From the NCBI RefSeq assembly GCF_000380645.1, contig NZ_AQXZ01000016.1:186001-250000 (forward strand): DNA of 64,000 nt. Direction: 5' to 3'. Source of the DNA: Smaragdicoccus niigatensis DSM 44881 = NBRC 103563 (GTDB lineage: Bacteria; Actinomycetota; Actinomycetes; Mycobacteriales; Mycobacteriaceae). The notes under the pieces are model-generated. The model saw only the letters and a program-made list of their open reading frames with translations. It searched no databases and was not told where the DNA came from. Below, piece after piece: positions 9,166 through 19,159 of this stretch (position 1 is its first letter; each line of letters begins with the position of its first letter). The position numbers and the translations under genes are program-made.

Positions 9166-9790
9166 CGCCGTTCACCTTCTCCGCGTGGACCTGGCGTCCC
9201 TCGATGTAGAAGTTCTGGTTCTCGTCAAGCGGTGGAGCCGGGCTCGTCGAACCATCGGGGGCTCGAACGACTCCCGTGTTATCGGTGCTATTCCGGTACA
9301 CCCAGCTGTAGCGGTACCCGTTGTCGTTGTACCGGTACATACCCGCTGGTGGCTCGGTTTGATTGGCCGAGAAATCCCAGCTCCGGCCACCGATGGTGAG
9401 CGTGCCGGTGACCGTCGTGCCGTTGAGCTGACCGGTGAGCTTGTCGCCCGATTTGCTCGTGAGATTGAGCTTTCCGTTCTCCGCCGGGCCGCGCAGCCAG
9501 GACTCGACCGAGTTGCCGTCACAGGCGTAGGCGGTGGCCTTGGTGCCGGTGACGGTGATGTTCAACGCGATCGAATCGCCGGCGTAACCCGAGTAATCGA
9601 CCTGTGCCGGGAACCCGCTCTCGACCGGCGCCGCGGTGGTCGTCGTGGTGGCGGCAACCGTCGCCTTCGAGGAGGTCGCACCCGTCTTGTTCGAATCCTT
9701 GTCCGAGCCGACCAGGGCGTTGGCCGTGAGGATTCCAATGATGAGGACGCCGATTATCCCGAGCGTCAGTATCGGGCCGCGGTTTCGCAC
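9152..9790 (-). CDS. Membrane-anchored extracytoplasmic protein, unknown
   Basis: The 212-residue protein has an N-terminal membrane segment (residues about 8-26), a Ser/Thr/Ala-rich linker and a soluble domain with alternating beta-like segments (for example LNITVTGTKATAYACDG and LTGTLTIGGRSWDF). I recognise no family. GTG at 9790 is supported by AGGAGG ten bases upstream. It is first in the probable operon with the DUF6529 and Rieske genes, so it may be a structural or assembly partner of that unit. Confidence 0.7.
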   Translation of the reverse strand: MRNRGPILTLGIIGVLIIGILTANALVGSDKDSNKTGATSSKATVAATTTTTAAPVESGFPAQVDYSGYAGDSIALNITVTGTKATAYACDGNSVESWLRGPAENGKLNLTSKSGDKLTGQLNGTTVTGTLTIGGRSWDFSANQTEPPAGMYRYNDNGYRYSWVYRNSTDNTGVVRAPDGSTSPAPPLDENQNFYIEGRQVHAEKVNGDDAG

Positions 9791-9884
9791 CAGGCCTCCT
9801 AGGGAGCGGTGGCTGATATGTCTGAATCAGATTGTCGCGGCCGTAACGCAATTCGGCAATGGTGGGAAATTGCCCAGAAATGCC

Positions 9885-9914
9885 AAAACCTCCCCGCCGG
9901 TAGACGGGGAGGTT
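9885..9914 (-). terminator. Intrinsic terminator after the DUF4383 gene
   Basis: AACCTCCCCG (9887-9896) and CGGGGAGGTT (9905-9914) form a perfect 10-bp stem with an 8-base loop. On the minus strand the stem is followed by TTTT, as in a rho-independent terminator, 13 bases after the stop of the gene at 9928. Confidence 0.75.
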
Positions 9915-9927
9915 GCCGTACGGCAGA

Positions 9928-10347
9928 TTACTCGGCGGTCTTGCGACCGAGAATCACGCCGGCCGCCGCCATTGCCCCGCCGACCACGATGTGCAGACCA
10001 TTGTCGAGACCGTTGAGCGCAATGAGGTTCAGGTCCGTGCCGATGATGGCGAGACCGACGACACCGACCAGGAGGTAAACCACGCCCACCGCGATGTTGG
10101 CGAACCGAGCGATCGCCTCGCCGGCCAGAGCCGCGGCAATCAGGACGACGCCCACCGCGAGGTGAACGAGGTTGTGGGAGACGTTGACTTCGAACAGGCC
10201 GAGCAGGTGGCCGCCGTCGTGGCCCAGTGCATCGTGACCGCCCGAGACAGTGAAGCCGAGCAGACCGAGGAGCGTGAAAACGGCGCCGAAAAGTCCTGCG
10301 GCGATGCGGTTGAGCTCCTTGGAACGCGTGATCGTTTGAATCGACAT
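9928..10347 (-). CDS. DUF4383 four-helix membrane protein
   Basis: The 139-residue protein starts MSIQTITRSKELNRIAAG and has four hydrophobic segments with the HD/HN-containing loops (GHDALGHDGGH, SHNLVHLAVG) typical of actinobacterial DUF4383 proteins. Function is unknown; members are small stress-associated membrane proteins. ATG at 10347 is preceded by GGAAGGACG. It is monocistronic, ending in a clear hairpin terminator. The upstream gap has no convincing DosR box. Confidence 0.75.
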   Translation of the reverse strand: MSIQTITRSKELNRIAAGLFGAVFTLLGLLGFTVSGGHDALGHDGGHLLGLFEVNVSHNLVHLAVGVVLIAAALAGEAIARFANIAVGVVYLLVGVVGLAIIGTDLNLIALNGLDNGLHIVVGGAMAAAGVILGRKTAE

Positions 10348-10435
10348 TGGTTCGTCCTTCCATGATGTTCGAGAACCTTCACGGATAGTTCGAAGACCCT
10401 GCTGCTGCGGATGGTGCGGATTACTGTCGCCCGCG

Positions 10436-11605
10436 TCACGCCTGCTGACGATTGCGCACGGCGGTCACCGCCGGCTCGGCCAGGCGGGCCGAGATGGGAC
10501 CGATCACGGCCATGATGAGCACATAGCCAGTCGTGAAGGCCGCCATCTGCGCGTCTGCGGCACCCGCGGTGACGGCGAGGCCCGCGATGACGATGGAGAA
10601 TTCCCCGCGCGCGACGAGTGCGGTGCCCGCGCGGACGCGGCCCATCACACCGATTCCGGCGCGGCCGGCCGCCCACCACCCGGTGTAGACCTTGGTCGCG
10701 GTCGAGAAGAACGCCAGCAACAGCGCCCAACCGATGACCGGCGGCAAGGCGGACGGGTCCGTGTTCAGCCCGACCACGACGAAGAACATCGCGGCGAACA
10801 GATCGCGCAGCGGTTCGAGAAGCTTGGCTGCCTTGCGGGCCGTCGACCCCGAAATCGCGATGCCGAGCATGAACGCACCGACCGCGGCGGACACCTGGAG
10901 TGCCTGCGCGAGTCCGGCGACCAATAGCGCGGCACCCAGGATCTTCAGCAGGAACACCTCCTTGTGCTCGCTGTCCAGGACCGCCGAGACGAGGTGGCCG
11001 AGCCGCAGCGCGACGACCAGGACAAACGTGATGACGACGAGAGCGATGCCGAGCGCTTTCGCCCCGCCCCAGAAGCCCACCCCCGCGAGGGTTGCGGTGA
11101 GGATCGGCAGATAGAGCGCCATCGCAAGGTCTTCGAACACGAGGATCGACAGCACCGTCGGGGTTTCGCGGTTACCGAGCCGCTTCAGGTCGGTGAGGAC
11201 TTTGGCCACGATCCCGGACGAGGAAATGTAGGTCACGCCGCCCAGAACAAGTGCACCCACTGGTCCCCAACCGAGCAGCAGCGCGGCGATTGCCCCCGGG
11301 GTCGCATTGAGGGCGAGGTCCAGCAAACCGGCGACCCAGGTCCGGCGGAGACCTGTCGTGAGCTCACCCGCGGTGTATTCGAGACCGAGCATCAGGAGCA
11401 GCAGGACCACGCCGATCTCGGCCGCGAGATGGCTGAATTGCTCCGCCGACCCGAGCGGGACGACTCCCCCATGGCCAAACGCCAATCCGCCCAACAGGTA
11501 CAGCGGAATCGGCGATAACCCGAATCGACCCGCGACGGACCCGAGCGCGCCAAGACCCACAAACACCGCGCCGAGCTCCAACAACGCCAACGCGGTCTGA
11601 TTCAT
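10436..11605 (-). CDS. CPA2 monovalent cation/proton antiporter (KhtU-like)
   Basis: The 389-residue protein is a cation:proton antiporter-2 membrane subunit with about 12 hydrophobic segments. Conserved motifs include YISSSGIVAK, the ED pair in LVFEDLAMALYLP and the ALVARGEFSIVIA segment. It lacks the cytoplasmic RCK domain of KefB/C, which here is supplied by the separate gene just upstream on the same strand, as in Bacillus KhtTU. It should extrude K+ (or Na+) in exchange for protons. Spacing to the regulator gene is 46 bases, consistent with one operon. Confidence 0.87.
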   Translation of the reverse strand: MNQTALALLELGAVFVGLGALGSVAGRFGLSPIPLYLLGGLAFGHGGVVPLGSAEQFSHLAAEIGVVLLLLMLGLEYTAGELTTGLRRTWVAGLLDLALNATPGAIAALLLGWGPVGALVLGGVTYISSSGIVAKVLTDLKRLGNRETPTVLSILVFEDLAMALYLPILTATLAGVGFWGGAKALGIALVVITFVLVVALRLGHLVSAVLDSEHKEVFLLKILGAALLVAGLAQALQVSAAVGAFMLGIAISGSTARKAAKLLEPLRDLFAAMFFVVVGLNTDPSALPPVIGWALLLAFFSTATKVYTGWWAAGRAGIGVMGRVRAGTALVARGEFSIVIAGLAVTAGAADAQMAAFTTGYVLIMAVIGPISARLAEPAVTAVRNRQQA

Positions 11606-11651
11606 CGCTACACCTACGCCCTCTTACGGGGCGGACCGTCGGTCATGGCGA

Positions 11652-12134
11652 TCACCCGTGGGCAAGGATCTTGGCGGCCGAGTCCAGACCATCTGAGGTA
11701 CCGACAACCACCAGGACGTCTCCCGCGGTGAAAACGAAGTCGGGTCCCGGTGACGCGAGAACCTGTCCGGCGCGCATAACGGCGACGATCGACGTTTTCG
11801 TCCGGGTACGCATGCCGGTCGCGCCGAGCGTTCGGCCGTCGAAGGGAGAGTCCGCTTCGAGCTCGAATTGCCGCGTTGACACCCCCGGGAGATCGCGGTG
11901 CTCCTCTTGGAGCTGCGCGACGAGTTGCGGAGTTCCGAGCAGGTTCCCGAGAACGGCCGCCTCATCCTGAGTCAGCGCGACTTGCAGCTCACAGGTATCG
12001 GGATCGTCAGCCCGGGACGCGATCAGGTCGGTACTACCGTCGCGGCGCACGACGACGCCGATCCGGCGGCCGGAACCGGACTCGAAATCCTTACGCACAC
12101 CGATACCCGGAAGCGGCGTGACTTCGACGTTCAC
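11652..12134 (-). CDS. RCK/TrkA-C regulatory subunit of the antiporter (KhtT-like)
   Basis: The 160-residue protein has an N-terminal dimerisation part and a C-terminal TrkA-C (RCK_C) domain (about residues 80-160, with SPFDGRTLGATGMRTRTKTSIVAVMR and FTAGDVLVVVG), which in KhtT binds nucleotides such as c-di-AMP and gates the antiporter. It is first in an operon with the CPA2 subunit. GTG at 12134 is chosen over an upstream ATG because TACGCT, a -10 element, lies on the minus strand six bases before it and no ribosome binding site is present; the message is probably leaderless. Confidence 0.82.
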   Translation of the reverse strand: MNVEVTPLPGIGVRKDFESGSGRRIGVVVRRDGSTDLIASRADDPDTCELQVALTQDEAAVLGNLLGTPQLVAQLQEEHRDLPGVSTRQFELEADSPFDGRTLGATGMRTRTKTSIVAVMRAGQVLASPGPDFVFTAGDVLVVVGTSDGLDSAAKILAHG

Positions 12135-12146
12135 GATTTGAGCGTA
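12132..12146 (-). promoter_or_regulatory. Candidate leaderless promoter of the antiporter operon
   Basis: On the minus strand TACGCT (12146-12141) is followed by six bases and then the GTG (12134-12132). The spacing is the same as at the cei start and fits leaderless initiation. Confidence 0.5.
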
Positions 12147-12311
12147 TCCCGGTGGGTACACAGACGTTAGGAAGATCTCGATGTTGCATTCGGGTCACTA
12201 TCCGATGTGATCGCAGACACACTTGTCCGATTTTCGGGAACATCCGATGCATCTCGAGCGCTTTTATGGGCACGACCCACAAAAGGGCCGTCAGACAGTG
12301 AGGAGCTGCCA

Positions 12312-12494
12312 ATGCAAGCCACCATGACACCGTTGACCGCTGCGGATCGCTGCGATCGCTGTGGTGCCCGTGCGCGCGTACGTGCCACTCTCGCCTCTGG
12401 CAGCGAACTCTTGTTCTGCCAGCATCACGCGAATGAGCACGCGCCTCGACTCGCTCAGCTCTCCGCTGTAATCGACACCGCGTCGGCGGAATAG
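12312..12494 (+). CDS. DUF7455 small zinc-ribbon-like protein
   Basis: The 60-residue protein has the paired motif CDRCGARARVRATLASG followed by LLFCQHHANEH, giving three Cys and two or three His that could bind zinc. This is the DUF7455 family, common in actinobacteria near sigma factor genes and of unknown function. ATG at 12312 is supported by GAGGAG seven bases upstream; an upstream in-frame ATG at 12207 has no such support. A strong terminator follows. Confidence 0.82.
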   Translation: MQATMTPLTAADRCDRCGARARVRATLASGSELLFCQHHANEHAPRLAQLSAVIDTASAE

Positions 12495-12506
12495 TCCCCC
12501 GTTCCC

Positions 12507-12545
12507 AGCGCCCCTCGCCTCTCGGCGAGGGGCGCTTTCGTTTGT
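12507..12545 (+). terminator. Intrinsic terminator after the DUF7455 gene
   Basis: AGCGCCCCTCGCC (12507-12519) and GGCGAGGGGCGCT (12524-12536) form a perfect 13-bp stem with a TCTC loop, followed by TTCGTTTGT. This is a textbook rho-independent terminator. Confidence 0.9.
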
Positions 12546-12656
12546 CCCGACTCACGCTGAGACGACGACCACAAACTGCATTGTTTTCGGCCCGGGCGGG
12601 GTACCTCAAATCTTGACGACGTAGTGATCGAACTTCAGCCCGGGAGGTGGAACCGA

Positions 12657-12902
12657 ATGCTCGACGGCTACCTGTCCGCCATCGACAGTCTCGACCTCGA
12701 CGCGGTCGAAGAGATCCAGCAGGCGTTTGGCGGCGCAAACGCGGATGAAGCAGTCGCCAACGCCAAACGGTGGGCACTCACCACCACTGTCCGGCACGGG
12801 GTCCGGCCCGCCGACGAACGCGCCATCGTCTCGGTACTGCGGCAAGCGAACCCGGGACTCGGGCCACGATCCGTCCAGTACTTGGCGCACCACCTCGGTT
12901 AG
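12657..12902 (+). CDS. Small hypothetical protein, 81 residues
   Basis: The protein starts MLDGYLSAIDSLDLDAVEEI and is predicted mostly helical, ending RSVQYLAHHLG. I recognise no family. ATG at 12657 is preferred over the upstream start at 12624 because GGGAGGTGG lies eight bases before it. The gene directly precedes the first USP gene of the dormancy region, with a candidate DosR box between the two. A weak half-site resembling a DosR box (TTTTCGGCCCG near 12585-12595) lies upstream of it. Confidence 0.55.
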   Translation: MLDGYLSAIDSLDLDAVEEIQQAFGGANADEAVANAKRWALTTTVRHGVRPADERAIVSVLRQANPGLGPRSVQYLAHHLG

Positions 12903-12933
12903 GCCGAACAAACAACTCAGGTGGACGTTTTCA

Positions 12934-12948
12934 CTGACTTTGGTCCCT
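12934..12948 (+). promoter_or_regulatory. DosR-box-like site upstream of USP gene 12983
   Basis: CTGACTTTGGTCCCT fits the DosR consensus GGGACTTNNGGCCCT at the GAC, TT, G and CCCT positions. It ends 34 bases before the ATG at 12983. Confidence 0.6.
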
Positions 12949-12982
12949 CGCGGCGACGTTGCGGGAGGCGGAGCTTAGAGGC

Positions 12983-13834
12983 ATGAACTTCGCAGATTCC
13001 ACGTCCATCGTCGCGGGTGTCGACGGCTCGCCAACGGCCACCCGAGCAGCGTTGTGGGCGGCCGGCGTCGCCCACGACGTCAACGCTCCGTTGGTGCTCG
13101 CATCCGCATTCACCATTCCCGGCGCCTACCTCACGGATGCGACGCTCTTGGCTGAGCCGCTGACCACGGACGCCGCGGCCGAGGCACAGGAGCACCTCCA
13201 CGAGGCCGAGCAAGCGGTTCTCGAGAAGTTCCCCGATCTGAACGTCCGGCTGCTGCGCCAACAAGGACCTGCGGATCTCCTGCTCGTCGCACTCAGTGAA
13301 CAGGCCCAACTCGTTGTCGTCGGTGCCCATCGCACGGCGAGCCTGGAGTCACTCATGGTCGGCACGACGGCGATGCTCGTCGCGAACCACGCCAAGTCCC
13401 CGGTGGTGGTGTGGCGCGGCGCCTGCCCGCCTGGCCCCGTTGTCGTGGGAGTGGACGGCGGACCGCTGAGCATCACCGCGATCGAGCACGCCTTCGACTA
13501 CGCAAGCCGGAATCGCGCCCCGCTCCTGGCGATCCACGCATGGGATGAGAGCCGCCTCATGAGCGCCGACGTCGACCACGCCCAGCACCGGTTACTGCTC
13601 TCCGAGAGCCTTGCCGGCTGGAGTGAGAAGTACCCCGACGTCACTGTGAAGGCCATCTCGGAGCCCGGCGACCCGCGCGATGTCCTGGCTGATTACGCCG
13701 GCCGCGCACGCCTCCTCGTCGTCGGCAGCCACGGGCGCGGACGAGCAGCGGCGCTGATCCTCGGATCCACCAGTGCGCACCTGCTCAAGCACAGTCCCTG
13801 CCCGGTCATGATCTGCCGACAGTCCGACAGCTAG
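12983..13834 (+). CDS. Tandem universal stress protein (UspA family)
   Basis: The 283-residue protein has two Usp domains (about 1-145 and 150-283). The ATP-binding motif G-2x-G-9x-G-S/T is seen in the second (VVGSHGRGRAAALILGSTS); the first has VVGAHRTASLESLMVGTTA, a weaker match. In M. tuberculosis tandem USPs such as Rv2623 belong to the DosR regulon and restrain growth. It is followed by the DosS-like kinase and preceded by a DosR-like box. It is closest in style (N-terminus, WSEKYPDV) to the USPs at 36425 and 44236. Confidence 0.9.
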   Translation: MNFADSTSIVAGVDGSPTATRAALWAAGVAHDVNAPLVLASAFTIPGAYLTDATLLAEPLTTDAAAEAQEHLHEAEQAVLEKFPDLNVRLLRQQGPADLLLVALSEQAQLVVVGAHRTASLESLMVGTTAMLVANHAKSPVVVWRGACPPGPVVVGVDGGPLSITAIEHAFDYASRNRAPLLAIHAWDESRLMSADVDHAQHRLLLSESLAGWSEKYPDVTVKAISEPGDPRDVLADYAGRARLLVVGSHGRGRAAALILGSTSAHLLKHSPCPVMICRQSDS

Positions 13835-13871
13835 GAAGCAAGGCACGTGTCTTTTTCCCGCAGTGCCGCAT

Positions 13872-15608
<1,737 letters not shown>

Positions 15609-15628
15609 GGACGAGGACTCCGGAATCG

Positions 15629-15643
15629 AGGACCAACGGCTCT
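15629..15643 (+). promoter_or_regulatory. DosR-box-like site upstream of hydrolase operon
   Basis: AGGACCAACGGCTCT matches the known variant GGGACCAACGGCCCT at 13 of 15 positions and ends 34 bases before the GTG at 15678. Confidence 0.6.
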
Positions 15644-15677
15644 GCTTCGTGCCGTCGGGCCGAAACAAGATGGAGTC

Positions 15678-16553
15678 GTGAGCGGTCAGGATTTCGGATC
15701 GAGCGGCGGCATCGCCCAGCGGTCGACGCTGGTCGATGGCGCGCCCGCGAAGTACCTGGTCGGCGGCGACGGCCCAGCGGTGCTGTTCGTTCACGGCTGG
15801 GGCCTTGCCTCGAGCCCGGTCTACCTAGACGCGATTCGCCAGCTGCCCCGCAGCGGATTCGAAGTCTATGCACCCGTACTCCCTGGGTTCGGCTCGAGCT
15901 CACTGCCCCAGGATCAGTTCTCGCTGCATGGGTACGCGGCCTGGATCTCTCGATTCGCGGAAGCCGTCGGCATTCGTCGACCATTTGCACTCGTCGGCTA
16001 TTCGTTCGGCGGCGGAGTCGCCATTCGACTGGCCCACGACTTTCCAGACCTGGTCGAACGACTCGTTCTGATCAATTCGATCGGCGGGTCGGCCTGGACG
16101 AACCGGAAGGGATCGCCCATCGGGCTGCACCGGCGGCCGCTATGGGATTGGGGTCTGCACCTGCGTGCCGACTTCAGCGCCCGGCGCGAAACCACGAGGG
16201 TCTTGCCCGTCATCCTCCGCGATGGTCTGCCTCCGCTTATCCGGAACCCACGGGTGCTGTGGCGGACCGCAACGCTCGCGAGAAGGACGGACTCGACCAC
16301 GGAACTCGAAGAGCTCAAACGACGCCGACTTCCCGTCGCGATCGTCTGGAGTCGGCGCGATCGGTTGATACCCGACGTCACGATCAACTCTCTGCGCGCT
16401 GCGGCTGGCGACCATCTCTATGTCACCGTCGACGGCAGCCACAGCTGGGTCAACAGTGACCCAGCAGCATTCTGCGAGGTGATCACCAACATCCTCAACC
16501 TCGCATCGGCGGACCTGACTGGCGAGATCCACCACTCGACAGAGCCGCAGTGA
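15678..16553 (+). CDS. Alpha/beta hydrolase
   Basis: The 291-residue protein has the alpha/beta hydrolase fold: oxyanion motif HGWG (39-42), nucleophile elbow GYSFGG (Ser109), a late Asp in WSRRDRLIP and His in DGSHSW near residue 255. Substrate unknown; it could be an ester, lactone or epoxide. GTG at 15678 follows GGAG. It heads a probable operon: its stop overlaps the next start (GTGA), then come a site-2 protease and an ACP-like gene. The DosR-like box upstream suggests induction in hypoxia. Confidence 0.82.
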   Translation: MSGQDFGSSGGIAQRSTLVDGAPAKYLVGGDGPAVLFVHGWGLASSPVYLDAIRQLPRSGFEVYAPVLPGFGSSSLPQDQFSLHGYAAWISRFAEAVGIRRPFALVGYSFGGGVAIRLAHDFPDLVERLVLINSIGGSAWTNRKGSPIGLHRRPLWDWGLHLRADFSARRETTRVLPVILRDGLPPLIRNPRVLWRTATLARRTDSTTELEELKRRRLPVAIVWSRRDRLIPDVTINSLRAAAGDHLYVTVDGSHSWVNSDPAAFCEVITNILNLASADLTGEIHHSTEPQ

Positions 16554-17689
16554 CACCGATGGCCGTCTCACTCGCGCCGCCTCAAACCCGTCGCCTGCCC
16601 TACCTCGATAATCTGCGAACGGCGCTGGTCGCGTGCATCATCGCCGCGCACGGGCTCACCGGATACTCCGCGGTCGGCGGCTGGGCCTACGCCGAAGTCG
16701 CCGAATCGCGGGTCCATCCGGTCGTCGAACTCGTCCTCATCTCGCTGGTCGGCGTCAGCGGACTGTTCATCATCGGCGCGCTGTTCTTCATCTCTGGTTT
16801 GTTGGCGCCGATCTCGCTGGCACGGCGCGGGCCCGACAGCTACGTATCTGAACGGCTGCGGCGGTTGGGACTGCCATTCCTGCTGTCCGCCTTTCTCGTC
16901 TGGCCGCTGTCGGTGTGGGTCGCCTACCGTGCGGCCGGACACGACGTGTCCCCGTGGTGGGTGTTTCGGCACCGCGATCCGTTCCTCGATTCGGGTGCCA
17001 TGTGGTTCGCCGAAGTGCTGCTGGTGTTTTCCGTGGGGTACGCGGTGCTCTGGTCACTCCATCGGCCAGCGCGTACGTTGCTGGCCGCGCGCCATCTTCT
17101 GATCGCCGTCGCGCTGATCGCCGCACTCAACTTCGCCGTGCGACTCGGGTTTCCAGCCCGCAGCAAACAACCCGGCGACCTGCACTTCTGGCAGCTGCCT
17201 CAATGCCTCGTCATGTTCGGGCTCGGCACCGTCGCCGGCGGGTTTCGATGGCTCGACACGCTCGACCCGAAACTCGTCGCGAGATGTCGTGCCGTGGCAC
17301 TGGGCACGACGATCGCCCTGCCTATCGCGGCGTTGTTCGCCGGCATCCACGACTTCGCGCGGGACAGCCTGCCGTACCTCGGCGGCTGGACGTGGCAGTC
17401 CCTCATCGCTTCCGTGATCGAGGGGGTCGTCGTCGTCTCGTATTCGATCTGGCTCCTCGGCGCGGCCCAACGGCACCTCGAATCGGACTTCCTCGGACGA
17501 CACCAGCGCGAAGCCTTCGCCGCCTTCTTCCTGCAAGGACCGGTTCTCATGCTGCTGGCGACGAGCCTGCGTTTCCTGGATGTCCCCGCCGAATTCAAAG
17601 CCGTCGCCGTCGCGATCGGCGGGGTCGTCGGCAGTTTCTGGATCGGCGGAATGCTGATCCGCCACACCGTCTTGCAAAGACTCTTCTGA
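16550..17689 (+). CDS. Acyltransferase-3 family membrane protein
   Basis: The 379-residue protein is an integral membrane acyltransferase (OafA/OpgC type) with about ten hydrophobic segments. The N-terminal motif RLPYLDNLRTALV and the following IIAAHG, with the family's conserved His, are visible. Such enzymes transfer acyl groups to extracytoplasmic sugars or lipids. The GTG at 16550 overlaps the upstream stop by four bases, indicating translational coupling; an ATG three codons on is an alternative. The target is unknown, but the operon context suggests envelope modification in dormancy. Confidence 0.8.
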   Translation: MTPMAVSLAPPQTRRLPYLDNLRTALVACIIAAHGLTGYSAVGGWAYAEVAESRVHPVVELVLISLVGVSGLFIIGALFFISGLLAPISLARRGPDSYVSERLRRLGLPFLLSAFLVWPLSVWVAYRAAGHDVSPWWVFRHRDPFLDSGAMWFAEVLLVFSVGYAVLWSLHRPARTLLAARHLLIAVALIAALNFAVRLGFPARSKQPGDLHFWQLPQCLVMFGLGTVAGGFRWLDTLDPKLVARCRAVALGTTIALPIAALFAGIHDFARDSLPYLGGWTWQSLIASVIEGVVVVSYSIWLLGAAQRHLESDFLGRHQREAFAAFFLQGPVLMLLATSLRFLDVPAEFKAVAVAIGGVVGSFWIGGMLIRHTVLQRLF

Positions 17690-17702
17690 AAGTGTCCAGA
17701 AA

Positions 17703-18842
17703 ATGCGTGGAATACCCCTCTTCCGAATCGCCGGAATCCGGATCGAAGCGCACTGGACTGCGCTGGTCACAGCGGTGCTCTTGACCGTGATGCTGGGCGG
17801 CGCGGTCATTCCGCAACTGGCCCCGGACGTGGACCAAGTGGAGCGCTGGCTCATCGCTCCGATCGGGGCGATCGGATTCCTGGCCACACTTCTGGCACAT
17901 GAACTTGCGCACTCTGTGACGGCTCGACGGGCTGGGGTGCACATCGACCGAATCACCTTGTGGCTCCTCGGTGGCGTTTCCGAGATGCACAACGAGCCGG
18001 ACGATCCCCGGACCGACCTGCGCATCGCCCTGGCCGGGCCGGCCACGAGCATCGCGATTGGCGTGGGCCTTTTCGCCGCCATTGCGGCAGTGAGTTCTGG
18101 CTTCAGTCTCGGGCTCATCGGTGCGGTTGTGGGCTGGCTCGCCGCGACCAATGTCGTGCTTGCGGTGTTCAACCTCCTGCCGGCCATGCCTTTGGACGGT
18201 GGCCGGGTGTTGCGGGACATCATCTGGATCCGCACCGGAGACCAACTGCGGGCCGCCTCCATCGCCGCACGCGGTGGGCGATACTTGGGAGTCGGCCTGA
18301 TCGCCCTCGGGATTTGCGAGGTCGTCTTCCTCGCGTCTGCCGCCGGAATGTGGCTGGTGCTGCTCGGGCTGTTCCTTCGTTCGGCGGCCGGGGCGGATCT
18401 TGCTGCCGCAACGGCGCGTCATCAGCTGGGCAGCACCACCGTCGCTGAAGTGATGACTGCGCACCCGTTCACCGTGCTCGCCGGCACGTCGGTCGAGGAC
18501 TTTCTCCGGTCCGGGCTGCCGACGTGGCATCGGGTGTTTCCGGTCATCGATGCAAGCGAGCATCCGATCGGAGTCGTGTCCCTTCTCGAATTGGCCAGAA
18601 GGCCTCATCTCCGACGGGACGCACGCGTTGAGTCGGTGGCACACGCCCTGCCGCCCGCGGCGAAGGTCACGGCAGATACCCCGATGACGACGCTTCTGTC
18701 GACGGTGTTGTTGCGGCCGGGGCTCGATCTTGTCGCTGTCGTTGACGACGCGAACCGACTGATCGGCGTTGTCACCGCAACTGACCTTGTCACCGCTTCC
18801 GCGCGCAGCGCATTGGGGATTCCTGTCTCACATATGTCGTGA
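17703..18842 (+). CDS. Site-2 protease (M50) with CBS pair, Rv2625c-like
   Basis: The 379-residue protein is a membrane zinc metalloprotease. HELAH (residues 66-70) and NLLPAMPLDGG (LDGG at 164-167) supply the metal ligands within about six membrane segments. Two CBS motifs (about 245-375) form a cytoplasmic nucleotide-sensing module. M. tuberculosis Rv2625c has this architecture and is in the DosR regulon. It likely cleaves transmembrane regulators. The gene starts 13 bases after the acyltransferase gene; GAAAG precedes the ATG. Confidence 0.88.
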   Translation: MRGIPLFRIAGIRIEAHWTALVTAVLLTVMLGGAVIPQLAPDVDQVERWLIAPIGAIGFLATLLAHELAHSVTARRAGVHIDRITLWLLGGVSEMHNEPDDPRTDLRIALAGPATSIAIGVGLFAAIAAVSSGFSLGLIGAVVGWLAATNVVLAVFNLLPAMPLDGGRVLRDIIWIRTGDQLRAASIAARGGRYLGVGLIALGICEVVFLASAAGMWLVLLGLFLRSAAGADLAAATARHQLGSTTVAEVMTAHPFTVLAGTSVEDFLRSGLPTWHRVFPVIDASEHPIGVVSLLELARRPHLRRDARVESVAHALPPAAKVTADTPMTTLLSTVLLRPGLDLVAVVDDANRLIGVVTATDLVTASARSALGIPVSHMS

Positions 18843-18874
18843 GTGGGCTTTGCAGTTTGGGAGGTCGTGGACAT

Positions 18875-19129
18875 ATGTCGTCATTGCACGAACCAGACAA
18901 GACACAGGCCGAGCTACAGTGGCTGATTCGAATCGCCTGCGAACTGAACCGAACGGCCGAATTGCACCGGATCGGACCGCACTCGACACTCGACAATCTT
19001 GGCCTCGATGTTTTGACCCGAAGCGTCCTGTCGGGGGCCATCGAGCGGCGCCATGGGATCGTCTTGGGTGCCGACGAAATCACGGGCAGGACCACCATCG
19101 GAGCCTTGGCGTCCCGGCTGGCGGATTAG
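18875..19129 (+). CDS. ACP-like protein lacking the phosphopantetheine serine
   Basis: The 84-residue protein has the length and helical pattern of an acyl carrier protein: a first helix, then STLDNLGLDVLTRSVLSGAIE at the place of the carrier motif, and a late TTIGALASRLAD like the last ACP helix. The Ser of the DSL motif, which carries 4'-phosphopantetheine, is Val46 (GLDVL). It therefore cannot be a normal carrier; it could be a protein-interaction or acyl-binding relative. ATG at 18875 follows GGGAGG. It is last in the operon beginning at 15678 and convergent to the small gene at 19160. Confidence 0.65.
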   Translation: MSSLHEPDKTQAELQWLIRIACELNRTAELHRIGPHSTLDNLGLDVLTRSVLSGAIERRHGIVLGADEITGRTTIGALASRLAD

Positions 19130-19159
19130 CGGCTCAATTTCGGGAATGACATTCGGGGC

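Noticed and set aside
10348-10435. GAAGACCCT half-site upstream of the DUF4383 gene as a DosR box
   Set aside because: Only the second half-site fits and the orientation is away from the gene.
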